Assembly: GCF_900176165.1 (NCBI RefSeq)
Contig: NZ_FWWU01000009.1
Coordinates: forward strand, 1,173,501-1,237,500
Length of the DNA stretch: 64,000 nucleotides
Direction: 5' to 3'
DNA from: Deinococcus hopiensis KR-140
GTDB taxonomy: Bacteria; Deinococcota; Deinococci; Deinococcales; Deinococcaceae
Position numbers and translations under genes: made by a program. A model generated the notes under the pieces. It saw only the letters and a list, made by a program, of their open reading frames with translations, was not told where the DNA came from and ran no database searches. Positions 1 through 11,804 of the stretch are shown here, in pieces. Position 1 is the first letter of the stretch; each line of letters begins with the position of its first letter.

Positions 1-652
1 TGCGTGCCGCTGGCTTTTTACCGCAGAAGTCCCGCCCAGGGCACGTCAAGGGCGATGAGGAAGCCAAGGAGGCATTCTGAACAAAGCGTTAGCGGAGCTT
101 CTCCATCCGCGTGTCTTGCTCTGGGCGATGGACGAACATCGTCTGGGCTTGCTGCCCCCGGCTCCGTACCGTCTGGGCACCCACCGGGCAGCCCCAGGTC
201 CGTCCCGTTCACCCTCGGTACGGGTGGCTCTGCATCTGCGCCTTCGTCTACCCCAAGCGTGGGGAAAGCCGGTTCTGGCGGATGCCGGTCTTGAATAAGG
301 AGGCGTATCCGCTGGTGATGAGCACCTTTGCCAAGCGTGTGGACGCGGGTGAGGACCACCACGTCCTGGTCGTACAGGACGGGGGAAGGTGGCTGTCCCT
401 GCACTGCAGGGACAGCCACCAGGCATCGAAACGGTGACCTTGCCCCCTACGTCCCGGAGCGGCAACCCGCCCTGCGGCGCTGGGCGTTGACCAATTCCAC
501 GGCGGCCAATCGCTAGCTTCGACACCTTGCAGGACTTCACCCAGATCCTTGCTCAACGGTGTGCTTGGCTGGAGATCCAACCCGGTCTTCTCTCGCGGCA
601 CACCCTCTTCCTGTGGTGGCCTGCGTTAACAAATTACTCCGAGTCCGTATGA
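1..652 (+). pseudogene. IS630-family transposase remnant, truncated and frameshifted
   Basis: This stretch encodes, in scrambled frames, pieces of a DDE transposase of the IS630 (Tc1/mariner-like) type. Near 124 it reads WAMDEHRLGL, a typical first-Asp block. In a second frame near 219 it reads HPRYGWLCICAFVYP. A later block near 440-640 reads LAPYVPERQPALRRW and ends HTLFLWWPAL before a stop at 650-652. The first 100 bases hold stops inside the same protein, for example after KGDEEAKEAF. The left end lies outside the window and the usual final Asp block is damaged, so the gene is dead. A Tc1-like transposase here matters because TA-flanked miniature elements occur elsewhere in the window. 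Confidence 0.75.
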
Positions 653-767
653 TACGGCTCATCCCCTACCTCCGCTCCGGTGATTCCACGCCTCTCCGTC
701 ACTGTTTTTCCTGCTCGCTCCGCTCGGGTGAACCCGTTGTGAAATAACGGATTCACCCGACTCCGTA

Positions 768-772
<5 letters not shown>
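648..772 (+). repeat. 125-bp intergenic repeat, family R1, copy A
   Basis: Copy A of a dispersed repeat. The core contains GCCTCTCCGTCAC and TTTTTCCTGCTCGCTCC and the right part reads TGAAATAACGGAT. Other copies are at 25023-25155, 32639-32760, 40369-40487 and 51511-51632. The ends are imperfect inverted repeats. It lies between the transposase remnant and the esterase gene. Confidence 0.8.
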
Positions 773-2099
<1,327 letters not shown>

Positions 2100-2103
2100 G
2101 GGA

Positions 2104-2760
2104 TCACTCCTTGTGGGCAGAGGCGCGGGTCAGTAGCCCACGCACCTCCGCGTCGGTGGTCTGGCGAAAGTCGGCGTAGAACTGGCCCACGGCCATGAAG
2201 TCGGATGGGGTGGTGAGGCAGACGACGTGATCTGCTTCCGCTTCCAGCACGCGGCAGACTTCTCGAGGCGCGACGGGCACGGCCACCACGACGCGGGAGG
2301 GAGAGAGGGCCTGCAGCGCCTTTAAACCGGCCCGCAGCGTTGCGCCCGTCGCCACACCGTCGTCGATCAGCAGAACGGTTCGGCCCCGCACCGCGGCGGC
2401 CTCGCGTCCCTCGCGGTAGGCCGCCTCGCGCCGGGACAGCTCGGCCTGTTCCCTCGCTTCCACAGCGGCAATGGCTTGCGGGGTTACGCGCAGCCGCCGG
2501 ACGAGGTCCTCGTTCAGCACCCGTATCCCACCCGGCGCGAGGGCCCCCATCGCCACCTCCTCGTGTCCGGGCAGGCCCAGCTTGCGGACCAGAAACACGT
2601 CCAACGGAGCCTTGAGGGTCTGGGCCACCGGAAAGGCCACCGGCACGCCGCCGCGCGGCAGGGCCAGCACGGTGGTGTCGGGCCAGGGGCCGAGCGCGAG
2701 CAGATGATCTGCGAGCCGCCGCCCGGCCTCCTGCCGGTTCTGGAAGCCATCTGGAGTCAT
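2104..2760 (-). CDS. phosphoribosyltransferase family protein
   Basis: A 218-residue type I phosphoribosyltransferase. The PRPP-binding signature IDDGVATGAT is at residues 132-141 and an early LPRGGVPVAF block is near 34-43. The acceptor base cannot be read from the sequence; such stand-alone proteins are often annotated only as PRTases, and versions fused to or next to an erythromycin-esterase domain are common. It is the first gene of a two-gene operon with the esterase. Its ribosome-binding site GGAGG, 6 nt before ATG, is buried in an 11-bp perfect hairpin (2761-2796), which suggests control of translation for the whole operon. Confidence 0.85.
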   Translation of the reverse strand: MTPDGFQNRQEAGRRLADHLLALGPWPDTTVLALPRGGVPVAFPVAQTLKAPLDVFLVRKLGLPGHEEVAMGALAPGGIRVLNEDLVRRLRVTPQAIAAVEAREQAELSRREAAYREGREAAAVRGRTVLLIDDGVATGATLRAGLKALQALSPSRVVVAVPVAPREVCRVLEAEADHVVCLTTPSDFMAVGQFYADFRQTTDAEVRGLLTRASAHKE

Positions 2761-2796
2761 GGGGCACCTCCCCCCGATTGTGGGAGGAGGTGCCCC
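2761..2796 (-). promoter_or_regulatory. hairpin that sequesters the ribosome-binding site of the phosphoribosyltransferase gene
   Basis: Bases 2761-2771 and 2786-2796 form a perfect 11-bp inverted repeat (GGGGCACCTCC and its complement) with a 14-base loop. On the transcript the 3' arm contains GGAGG placed 6 nt before the start codon, so the folded form would hide the ribosome-binding site. There is no T-run, so it does not look like a terminator. A regulatory role is inferred. Confidence 0.55.
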
Positions 2797-2854
2797 GCGC
2801 TGCCATCCACCTTCACTTTAGGGGGTTCTGGGAAGGCGCTCATGGCGGGCGGTG

Positions 2855-3730
2855 TCAGGCCAGCCGCACCAGGCAACTCCTTGCAAACGCGGCCGCTTCG
2901 GTCGGGTGGGTGGAACGCCCCATGGTCACGGCGCGGCTGGCCCGGTGGAAGGCGAGCAGGAGCCCGAACAGGGCTGCGCTATGTCCACAGTTCAACGCGG
3001 CAGCACTGGCCACCCCCTCCGCCACCTCCCAGCCGTGAAAGTAGGCGATGCTCGCCAGATCCCACGCGGGCGGGCCGATGGCCGCGTCCCCGAAATCGAG
3101 CAGCGCAGATAAGCGGCCCTCCTGCCAGCGGAACTGCTCGCGGTGCAGGTCGGTATGGCAAAGGGCCGTTTCGCCGCAAATCACGCCCTCCAACCCGTCC
3201 CGCAACCTGGCAATGGGTAGGGCAAGTTCGGGAGCGGTGCCAATCAGTGGGTGTCTCTCCAGCGGTGTCTCTCCCAAAGGCCAGGCGTCCTGAAGCCTCG
3301 TTCGCAGTCCGTTCCCAGGCGTCTGCGCCTGACCCACGAAAGCGTCTGCGCGGTCTTCCAGCAGGCCGAAGCCCGAGTGGGGAAGGCGGTGGAGCGCGCC
3401 CAACGCCCACCCCAGGTCCGCCCAGCCTGCGGGAGAAGGGCCGCCCGCATCGCCCAGCGCGAGGGTGTCCACGCTGTAGGCCCGTCCGTTCGGCAGCACG
3501 CCGACCTCTACCCCTTCGGCCGAGGGGGCCCCCGCTGCACCCAGGGCGGCGCGAATGGCCGCGTCCACCTGAAAACGGACCTCCTTCCCGAGAGGGGGGG
3601 CGGAGAGGCGAACCACCCGCCGCCCATCGGTGTACGCCACGCAGGTGGCCCCCGCTGCCAGAAACTGTGCTGGGGAGCTGAGGATACGCTGGGCCAGGAG
3701 GAGGTCTGCGGCTGTTTCCGTTCGTGTCAT
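2855..3730 (-). CDS. aminoglycoside phosphotransferase (APH) family protein
   Basis: A 291-residue small-molecule kinase of the APH/choline-kinase fold. The catalytic loop CHTDLHREQF is at residues 191-200 with the catalytic Asp at 194, and the metal-binding motif LDFGD is at 211-215. The N-lobe has GATCVAY in place of a classical glycine loop. Many such proteins in Deinococcus are of unknown substrate, so drug phosphorylation is only a family possibility. It is separated by about 60 bp from the phosphoribosyltransferase operon on the same strand, and its start lies close to a divergent decayed kinase gene. Confidence 0.8.
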   Translation of the reverse strand: MTRTETAADLLLAQRILSSPAQFLAAGATCVAYTDGRRVVRLSAPPLGKEVRFQVDAAIRAALGAAGAPSAEGVEVGVLPNGRAYSVDTLALGDAGGPSPAGWADLGWALGALHRLPHSGFGLLEDRADAFVGQAQTPGNGLRTRLQDAWPLGETPLERHPLIGTAPELALPIARLRDGLEGVICGETALCHTDLHREQFRWQEGRLSALLDFGDAAIGPPAWDLASIAYFHGWEVAEGVASAAALNCGHSAALFGLLLAFHRASRAVTMGRSTHPTEAAAFARSCLVRLA

Positions 3731-3758
3731 CGGGGTCTCTTGCCCCTACTGCGGAGCC

Positions 3759-4214
3759 ATGTTGACGCGGGTTGGAGGTTTGGATTCGGGCAAGTCCACC
3801 CTGGCTCCCCGGTTGCAGGAAGTGCGCCCGCATCCCGGGTTGTGGACACCCTGGTGGAGGCGCTGCTGCCCGCCCTGCACCGTTCGGGCGAAGGCCGCGG
3901 CTTCGGGCCGGGGGGTGAGGTCAGCACAGGCGACGTGTTCCGCCAGCTGAACGTGGCCTGGAGCTTTGGCGAAGGTCTGCGCCGGGGTCGGGGTCATCGT
4001 GGATGAGGTCTTTGCGGTGGGGGCCGCGCCGCAGGTCCGCTGTAATCCGGATGTGGCCGTGGGCCGCAAGGCCACCCGCGTGAGCGGCGCGGCGAGGGCG
4101 CAGGTGGACGGCGTGCGCGAAGGCAGGAGGTACGCGCAGGTGGAGGGTGCGCCCGGCAGATTCGGGCCCGGGTCACCTGACCCTCAGCGGCAGGAGGCCG
4201 CGGCGCTGGCGTAG
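3759..4214 (+). pseudogene. chloramphenicol phosphotransferase-like gene, frameshifted
   Basis: Three frames together give a chloramphenicol-phosphotransferase-like P-loop kinase. The first carries the Walker A block GGLDSGKSTLAPRLQEV. The second reads VVDTLVEALLPALHRSG and GDVFRQLNVAWSFGEGL. The third starts at about 3966 and reads AKVCAGVGVIVDEVFAVG, then VRCNPDVAVGRKATRVSGAA, and ends at the TAG at 4212-4214. At least two frameshifts separate the pieces, so no full protein can be made. It lies divergent to the APH gene and tail to tail with the uridine-kinase-like gene. Confidence 0.6.
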
Positions 4215-4215
4215 C

Positions 4216-4871
4216 TCACGCACGAATGATGAACGGGGCCGAGAGGTCATTGTTGTCCACCACCACACCTGCGCGGCGCTGCGGTTGAGCTTCCGCGAAG
4301 TACAGGCGGTTGCCTTCCACGTAGCGTCGGTTGGCTTCGGCTTGCGGATCGGGAGACCCGTAGCCTGGCCCACGCGCCGCCCCGCGTGGCACCGACACCT
4401 CAAAATCCACCTGCAAGAACACCGAGTCGTCCCACACGTCCTGCAACTCGGGGCGGTGCAGAAACAGGCCGTCGAGAAGCAGGACGCTGTCTGGACTGGC
4501 GGTCTGCTCGGGCAGGTGAAGGGGAGAATCGGTCACATGATCGAAGGTGGCCGTCCTGTAGCGCCCGCTGCCTCCCGGCCCCAGCGGGTCCAGCAGGGCG
4601 GAGCGCAGAGCCGCATAGTCGTAGGAGTCGCGGTAGAAGCCTTCCGGGTGAGATCGGCCCCGGCGATAGCGCGCCTCCCGCGGGGCGTGAAAGCCGTCCA
4701 CGGAGGCGCGAATGACCGTTCGGCCACACTCCCCCAAGGCTGCGCCCAGCTCGTCTGCAAAGGTGGTTTTTCCCGCTCCGTCCACGCCGTCTATCGCCAC
4801 GCGCAAGACAGGGCGGGCAGGCTGGGCGCCCAACCGTTCCGCCAGCGCGCGCAGCAGCGCGATCCGAACGC

Positions 4872-4875
<4 letters not shown>
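4216..4875 (-). CDS. uridine kinase-like P-loop NTPase
   Basis: A 219-residue nucleoside/phosphoribulokinase-like ATPase. The Walker A motif GVDGAGKTT is at residues 30-38. The region SVDGFHAPREARYRRG fits the substrate side of uridine-kinase-like proteins, and LLLDGLFLHRPEL resembles the Walker B region. The start is a TTG whose bases overlap the TGA stop of telA (TTGA), so translation is probably coupled to the upstream gene. The phosphorylated substrate is not certain; uridine kinase-like is a family label. Confidence 0.75.
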
Positions 4876-6092
<1,217 letters not shown>

Positions 6093-6097
6093 GCTCC

Positions 6098-6103
6098 ACA
6101 GTA
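6098..6103 (-). promoter_or_regulatory. -10 element of a likely leaderless telA transcript
   Basis: TACTGT on the minus strand, 5 bp before the ATG at 6092. It fits TANNNT and there is no ribosome-binding site between it and the start. Confidence 0.5.
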
Positions 6104-6233
6104 CGCGCTCCGGGGGGAAGAGGTTGCATCCGTCAAAAGGCGGAGGGCCGGTGCGGAGGCCGCACAAAAGCCCCCCGCTGGAATGCGGGGGACTGCGTGG
6201 GGAGAACAGGGCAAGGGGGCCGGCTGAGCGCTC

Positions 6234-6848
6234 CTACTGCGTCAGCCGCACCGTCACCGCTGCTGGGCGAATGCTCACCTTGCGGTCCCAGAAGGCGGCG
6301 CGCAGGGTGTAGGTTCCGGCGGGCAGCACGTTGCCGTTCTCGTCCTTGCCGTCCCAGCGCACCCCAAGCACGTCCGTCGTCTCGCCTGGTCCGGCCTGGG
6401 TTTCGACAATCTGCTGGGTGCAGATGGTGTTCGTGACGGCGGGACGGACGATCTTGCCGGAAGCGTCCAGCACCTCGAACTTCAGGTCACAGGCCCCGTG
6501 TTGCAGCTTGATGTCGGTCTGCCCCGTGTTCGTGAGTTGCAGGGTCCAGGTTGCCGCCTCACCGCCTGCCCTGAGCGTTGTGGGCCCGCGCAGGGTGGCC
6601 CGGTGCGCCTGCCCCAGCGTGGGGCCAACGGGCAGGGTGGAGGGGCTGGGCTTCACCGAGGGGGGCGTTGCCGTGGTCGGGGTGGTGGCCGGAGGTTTGG
6701 GCGTGGGAGCGGGGGCGGGGCCCGGAGTGCTGGGGCGCGGCGTTGGTACCGAGACGCCGGGCGGCAGGGCGGGGATGTCCCTTACGTCGATGGCCGAGGC
6801 GAACAGGCCCCCGGTGAGGGCCAGGGTCAGCAGGAGTCTGGGTGTCAT
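6234..6848 (-). CDS. secreted protein with BsuPI-type (intracellular proteinase inhibitor) domain
   Basis: A 204-residue exported protein. The N terminus MTPRLLLTLALTGGLFASA is a signal peptide. It is followed by a Pro/Thr-rich linker (about residues 25-70) and then a beta-rich domain with blocks TWTLQLTNTGQTDIKL, FEVLDASGKIV and LPAGTYTLRAAFWDRKV. These match the BsuPI-related putative proteinase inhibitor domain. I took the internal ATG at 6848, since the 12 residues upstream are charged and would block the signal peptide. The role is unknown; the domain occurs in many secreted Deinococcus proteins. It lies divergent from gatC. Confidence 0.75.
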   Translation of the reverse strand: MTPRLLLTLALTGGLFASAIDVRDIPALPPGVSVPTPRPSTPGPAPAPTPKPPATTPTTATPPSVKPSPSTLPVGPTLGQAHRATLRGPTTLRAGGEAATWTLQLTNTGQTDIKLQHGACDLKFEVLDASGKIVRPAVTNTICTQQIVETQAGPGETTDVLGVRWDGKDENGNVLPAGTYTLRAAFWDRKVSIRPAAVTVRLTQ

Positions 6849-6906
6849 ACCTCCCAGCCTCGCGTCCCGCGCCTGACGCTGCATGAGGCGCAGTGGGACC
6901 GGGCCG

Positions 6907-6912
6907 TATACT
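6907..6912 (+). promoter_or_regulatory. -10 element for gatC-serS
   Basis: TATACT, ending 10 bp before the gatC ATG at 6923. Transcription would begin at or next to the start codon, giving a leaderless or nearly leaderless mRNA. Confidence 0.55.
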
Positions 6913-6922
6913 CCCTTTCATT

Positions 6923-7236
6923 ATGGAGACTGCCCCCGTTCACCCCACCATCAGCGAGGCCGAAGTCCAACACCTCGCGCACCTGGCTCGCCTGCAGCTC
7001 ACCCCCGAGGAGCGCGAGACGATGCGCGAAGACCTGAGCAGCATCCTGGGGTACTTTCAGCAGCTCAGCGCCGTGGAGACGGGAGGATTGGAGGAAATGC
7101 AGCGTCCTGTCGCCCTCGTTAACGTTCTGCGCGACGATCAACCCAGCCAACCCTTCCCCCCTGAAGTGTTGGCTGCCCTCGCGCCCGAGATGCAAGACGG
7201 CTTCGTGAAGGTGCCGCGCACGGTGGAGGCCGACTG

Positions 7237-7237
<1 letters not shown>
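6923..7237 (+). CDS. gatC: Asp-tRNA(Asn)/Glu-tRNA(Gln) amidotransferase subunit C
   Basis: A 104-residue GatC. GatC is the small clamp between GatA and GatB in the enzyme that amidates misacylated Asp-tRNA(Asn) or Glu-tRNA(Gln). The family pattern is clear: EVQHLAHLARLQLTPEE, then DLSSILGYFQQLSAVET and a Pro-rich LRDDQPSQPFP stretch. The ATG at 6923 was chosen because a TATACT box lies just upstream and the residues before it are not conserved. The stop codon overlaps the first base of serS, so the two tRNA-charging genes form one operon. gatA and gatB are not in the window. Confidence 0.92.
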
Positions 7238-8529
<1,292 letters not shown>

Positions 8530-8744
8530 GGACAAGCGGCTCACGCAAAGCGGAAATATATGCCGGTGGCCCCCTCTCCTGGGGAGAGCGGCGCAGCGGA
8601 GAAGGCCCAGCTCAAGATAGGGGTAAGGGGGCGTACCAACGGCGAAATCCCCAACTGGTGCGCCCCCACAGAAGTCGTCCGGGACGCAGCTACGGCGTGA
8701 AAAGCCTTCCAGATGCGCGCTTCTCAGCGTTCGCAGCGGCTGGC
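8530..8744. other. intergenic region with an inverted repeat
   Basis: No gene is visible. Bases 8627-8638 and 8656-8667 form an inverted repeat (GGGGGCG then ACCA, paired with TGGT then CGCCCCC, one mismatch). There is no T-run after it, so it is not a clear terminator for serS. Confidence 0.4.
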
Positions 8745-9572
8745 ATGAACCTCATGGCACCGCTTGCGTCTCCACCCCAAGGCCCCGTCCTCTGGCCCCA
8801 CCACTGGCGCACCGTGGAGCGGTTGCGGGAGCGGTTTGGTGAGGACGCCCGTTTTTCGGCGCTGATCGTCGGCGGCTCGCTTGCCAAGGAGTACGGGCGG
8901 GAGGATTCGGACGTGGACGTGGTGTTTATCGCCACACCTGAGGAAGCGCGGCGACGGGAAGCCGCGCAGGACTTCGGCTATTTCGATCAGGCCGATTGCG
9001 ACTACGCGGGCGGCCATGTGGACAGTAAGGTGGTGGACCTGGCGTTCCTGCGGGACGGGGCAGCGGGCCGGCGCGGGCGGCCTTCGTCGGCGCGTTTCCC
9101 GTCTTCTCGCACCTGACGGAGTTACCCGAACTGCTGGAGCGCGTCGCCGCCTACCCGCAGCAGGAACGGGCGGAGAAGATGCGCGACTTTTACAGTCAGC
9201 TCCTGATCATGAACTGGTACATCGGAGAGGGCGAAAAGCGGCAGGACCTGTACCTGCTCCGGCACGTCAGCGCCGAGCTGGCCCTGTACGCTGGCCGGCT
9301 CTTTCTGGCGCACAACCGCATCCTCTACCCGTACCACAAGTGGTTGATGCGCCGTTTGCAGGAGGCCTCCGACAAACCCGAGGGGCTGGTGGACGCCATC
9401 GGTCAGGTGCTGGCCTCGCCCTCGCGGCAAACGGCCCAGGCGCTGCTGGACTGCGTGAACGCCTTTCAGAACTGGGACATCGCCTTTGGCGACGCCACCC
9501 GTTCCTTCCTGCAAAACCGGGAGTGGAACTGGCGGACCTTGCGGACGCCGCTGGAAGACCGTTGGCGCATTG
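8745..9572 (+). pseudogene. nucleotidyltransferase-domain protein, frameshifted, 3' end replaced by a mobile repeat
   Basis: The first part encodes a minimal nucleotidyltransferase: LIVGGSLAKEYGREDSDVDV has the GS and D-x-D motifs. Near 9050-9070 the frame breaks; the protein continues one frame over as AAFVGAFPVFSHLTELPELL through LLRHVSAELALYAGRLF and PYHKWLMRRLQEASDKPE to LRTPLEDRW at about 9560. Directly after this the sequence turns into the left half of the 128-bp mobile repeat. One indel plus loss of the 3' end means the gene is dead or makes only fragments. The family resembles kanamycin/lincosamide-type nucleotidyltransferases, but the substrate is unknown. Confidence 0.7.
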
Positions 9573-9645
9573 GTCAAAGGGAGGACTTCCTTTTGACCGG
9601 GCCCGGCGAGCGAACTTGGATGGGCCTTGGGGAGAATGGCGCCCG
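9564..9645 (+). repeat. partial copy of 128-bp mobile repeat R2 (left part)
   Basis: The sequence GCATTGGTCAAAGGGAGGAC and the following bases to GGGGAGAATGG match the left two-thirds of the R2 element at 51275-51402. The right end is missing or diverged beyond recognition. It marks the point where the nucleotidyltransferase gene stops making sense. Confidence 0.65.
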
Positions 9646-9955
9646 GGAAGTGGTGGCCCGGCACCGCAGCGGCGTGCCCCGCCGTGACACCCAGGACGGG
9701 CTCCTGCGGCGCGACGGCGCCGTCGCTGGACCTGGCGTCCTGCTGGCCCGGATCGCCGGCGTCCGCATCAGCCGCATCGTGGACGATCTGCGGACCTGGC
9801 CTGACGCGGGGAGCAACGCCCTGGTCCCGGACGTGCTGGCCGTCAACCGCTCCCCAGCCACTGGAGCCGAGGCGCAGACTGGAGCCGAGATGGGCCGGGT
9901 GCCGGACCTGGGGACTTTGCGGCCGCTGCCTGTCTTGCTGGCCGTGTTCAACCGC
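9646..9955 (+). other. coding-like debris upstream of the siderophore operon end
   Basis: One plus-strand frame, open from before 9646 to beyond 9955, has high third-position GC and reads blocks such as GVLLARIAGVRISRIVDDLR and NALVPDVLAVNRSPATGAEA. I do not recognise the family. There is no start of its own, and the frame enters from the mobile repeat, so I read it as the remnant of a lost gene. Confidence 0.3.
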
Positions 9956-10768
9956 CTACAACCCCTCCCCGTCCACCCGCCGCGCCAGTCCGTAAGGAAT
10001 GAGGTGTGGGCGGCCCGTGTCGGGATCGGTGAGCAGGTGTGCCCGCAGACCGAACACGTCGCGCAGGAGTTCCGGCGTCATCAGCTTGGCCGGGTCTCCC
10101 TGGGCGTACACGCGCCCATTCGCCACGGCCACCAGTTCGTCGCTGTAGCGCACAGCCTGGTTGAGGTCGTGCAGGACCATCACCACCGTCTTGCCCTGCT
10201 CGCGGTTCAGGCGCTGAACGAGGTGCAGCACCTCCAGCTGGTGGCTGAGGTCCAGGTACGTGGTGGGTTCGTCCAGCAGCAGCACAGGTGTGTCCTGCGC
10301 CAGGCTCATGGCGATCCAGGCCCGCTGCCGCTGTCCGCCGCTCAGGGCTTCCAGAGGCCGCGACGCGAAGGCGGTCATGCCGGTCTGCGCCAGGGCCCAG
10401 GCCACCCGCTCGCGGTCGTGCCCACCCCGCGCGGCCAGCAGGCCCTGATGTGGGTGGCGGCCAAACCACACCAGCCCTTCCACGGTCAGGCCCTCGGGCG
10501 CGGTGGGGCCCTGCGGCAGAATGGCGAGTTTACGCGCCACTTCCCGCGCGGGCAGGCGGTGGAGATCCCCGCCGTCCAGCAGCACCGAACCTCCGCTGGG
10601 CGCGAGTAGCCGTGAGAGGGCGCGCAGCAGCGTGCTCTTGCCGCAGCCGTTGGCTCCCACGAGCGTGGTGATGCGCCCCGCCGCCACGCTGAGGTTGAGG
10701 TCCTGAAGCGTGGTGTGCGGGCCGTAGCCCAGCGTCAGCGCCCGGGTTTGCAGGGAGGGGTGGGTCAT
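9956..10768 (-). CDS. siderophore/iron ABC transporter ATP-binding protein (FecE/FepC type)
   Basis: A 270-residue ABC ATPase that powers import of ferric siderophores with the two FecCD-type permeases encoded upstream. Walker A GANGCGKST is at residues 38-46, the signature ALSGGQRQRAW lies mid-protein, and Walker B plus D-loop is VLLLDEPTTYLDL. I chose the ATG at 10768, which has a GAAAGG site about 6 nt upstream; a GTG at 10795 would add nine residues. It is the last gene of the operon and its stop faces plus-strand debris. Confidence 0.92.
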   Translation of the reverse strand: MTHPSLQTRALTLGYGPHTTLQDLNLSVAAGRITTLVGANGCGKSTLLRALSRLLAPSGGSVLLDGGDLHRLPAREVARKLAILPQGPTAPEGLTVEGLVWFGRHPHQGLLAARGGHDRERVAWALAQTGMTAFASRPLEALSGGQRQRAWIAMSLAQDTPVLLLDEPTTYLDLSHQLEVLHLVQRLNREQGKTVVMVLHDLNQAVRYSDELVAVANGRVYAQGDPAKLMTPELLRDVFGLRAHLLTDPDTGRPHLIPYGLARRVDGEGL

Positions 10769-10796
10769 GTCGCCTTTCTTCGGTTGGGGAGACACC

Positions 10797-11804
10797 TCAT
10801 CCCGCCTTCGCGCTGCGGCGCAACAGGAACAGGAAGTATGGCGCGCCCAGCAGCGTGGTGATCAGGCCCGCCGGAATCTCCAGCGGGGGCAGGGCGGCGC
10901 GGCCCACGGTGTCGGCCAGCAGGACCAGCAGCGCGCCCAGCAGTCCGGCGGTGGGCAGCATGAGGAGGTGCCGGGGCCCTACGAGCAGCCGCGCGAGGTG
11001 CGGCGCGACGAGGCCCACGAAACCCAGGATGCCGCAGGCACTCACGGCGGCGGCGGCCAAACCCACGGCGACGGTAAGGGCCACGTACCGGGCCAGGGGC
11101 ACCCTTACGCCGAGCGCGGTGGCCGAATCCTCGCCCAGAGCCAGCAAATCCAGGCGGTGGGCGAGAAGCAGCGTGGCGGGCAGCCCGGCAGCGGCCCACG
11201 GCCACAGCCGTCCGAGCCGGTCCCAGTCGGCTCCGTACACTGTGCCCGTCAGAAAGGTCAGTGCAGCCCCCACCCCGTCAGGCGCACGCACGAGCAGGAG
11301 TTGCTGCGCGGCTCCCAGAGCGGCAGCCACCGCGATGCCCAGCAGGGCGAGGCGCACGGGCGGAAGGCGCGCACCGTCCCGTGCGAGCGTCAGCACCGTC
11401 AGAAAGGCGAGCCACGCTCCCGCGAACGCGCCCCACGGCAGCGCCCAGGCGGGTGAACCCGGAAAGGCGAGCAGCAGCAAGGTTACCGCCAGCCCCGCGC
11501 CCGCCCCCACGCCCACCAGGTCCGGGCTGGCGAGCGGATTGCGCGCCACGCCCTGAAGCAGGGCTCCGCTCACGGCAAACATGGCCCCGCCGAGAAGCGA
11601 CGCGAGCACGCGCGGCAGCCGCAGCTCCAATACGAGTTGCCGGGTCAGGGCGTCGCCTCCGGTGAGTCCGGCCCACAGTTGGGCGGGCGGTGTGGCGACG
11701 GCCCCCAACCCCAGTGCCAGAAAGCCGAGGCCGAGCGCCAGAACCAGCAGGGCGAGGGGCACGGCCAGGGCGGGCCGGGCGCGTTGGGCCGGGAGGTGCG
11801 TCAT
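10797..11804 (-). CDS. iron-siderophore ABC transporter permease, FecCD family
   Basis: A 335-residue inner-membrane permease with about nine to ten hydrophobic segments. Family blocks are LRLPRVLASLLGGAMFAVSG and GALLQGVARNPLASPDLVG near the N terminus, and CGILGFVGLVAPHLARLLVG and LLGAPYFLFLLRR near the C terminus. The ATG at 11804 overlaps the stop of the binding-protein gene (ATGA), so translation is coupled. It would pair with the second permease at 12796-13794 to make a heterodimeric channel. Confidence 0.92.
   Translation of the reverse strand: MTHLPAQRARPALAVPLALLVLALGLGFLALGLGAVATPPAQLWAGLTGGDALTRQLVLELRLPRVLASLLGGAMFAVSGALLQGVARNPLASPDLVGVGAGAGLAVTLLLLAFPGSPAWALPWGAFAGAWLAFLTVLTLARDGARLPPVRLALLGIAVAAALGAAQQLLLVRAPDGVGAALTFLTGTVYGADWDRLGRLWPWAAAGLPATLLLAHRLDLLALGEDSATALGVRVPLARYVALTVAVGLAAAAVSACGILGFVGLVAPHLARLLVGPRHLLMLPTAGLLGALLVLLADTVGRAALPPLEIPAGLITTLLGAPYFLFLLRRSAKAG

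Noticed and set aside
2476..3681. 401-codon plus-strand open frame
   Set aside because: Overlaps two genes on the other strand with clear catalytic motifs; Arg/Pro-rich composition.
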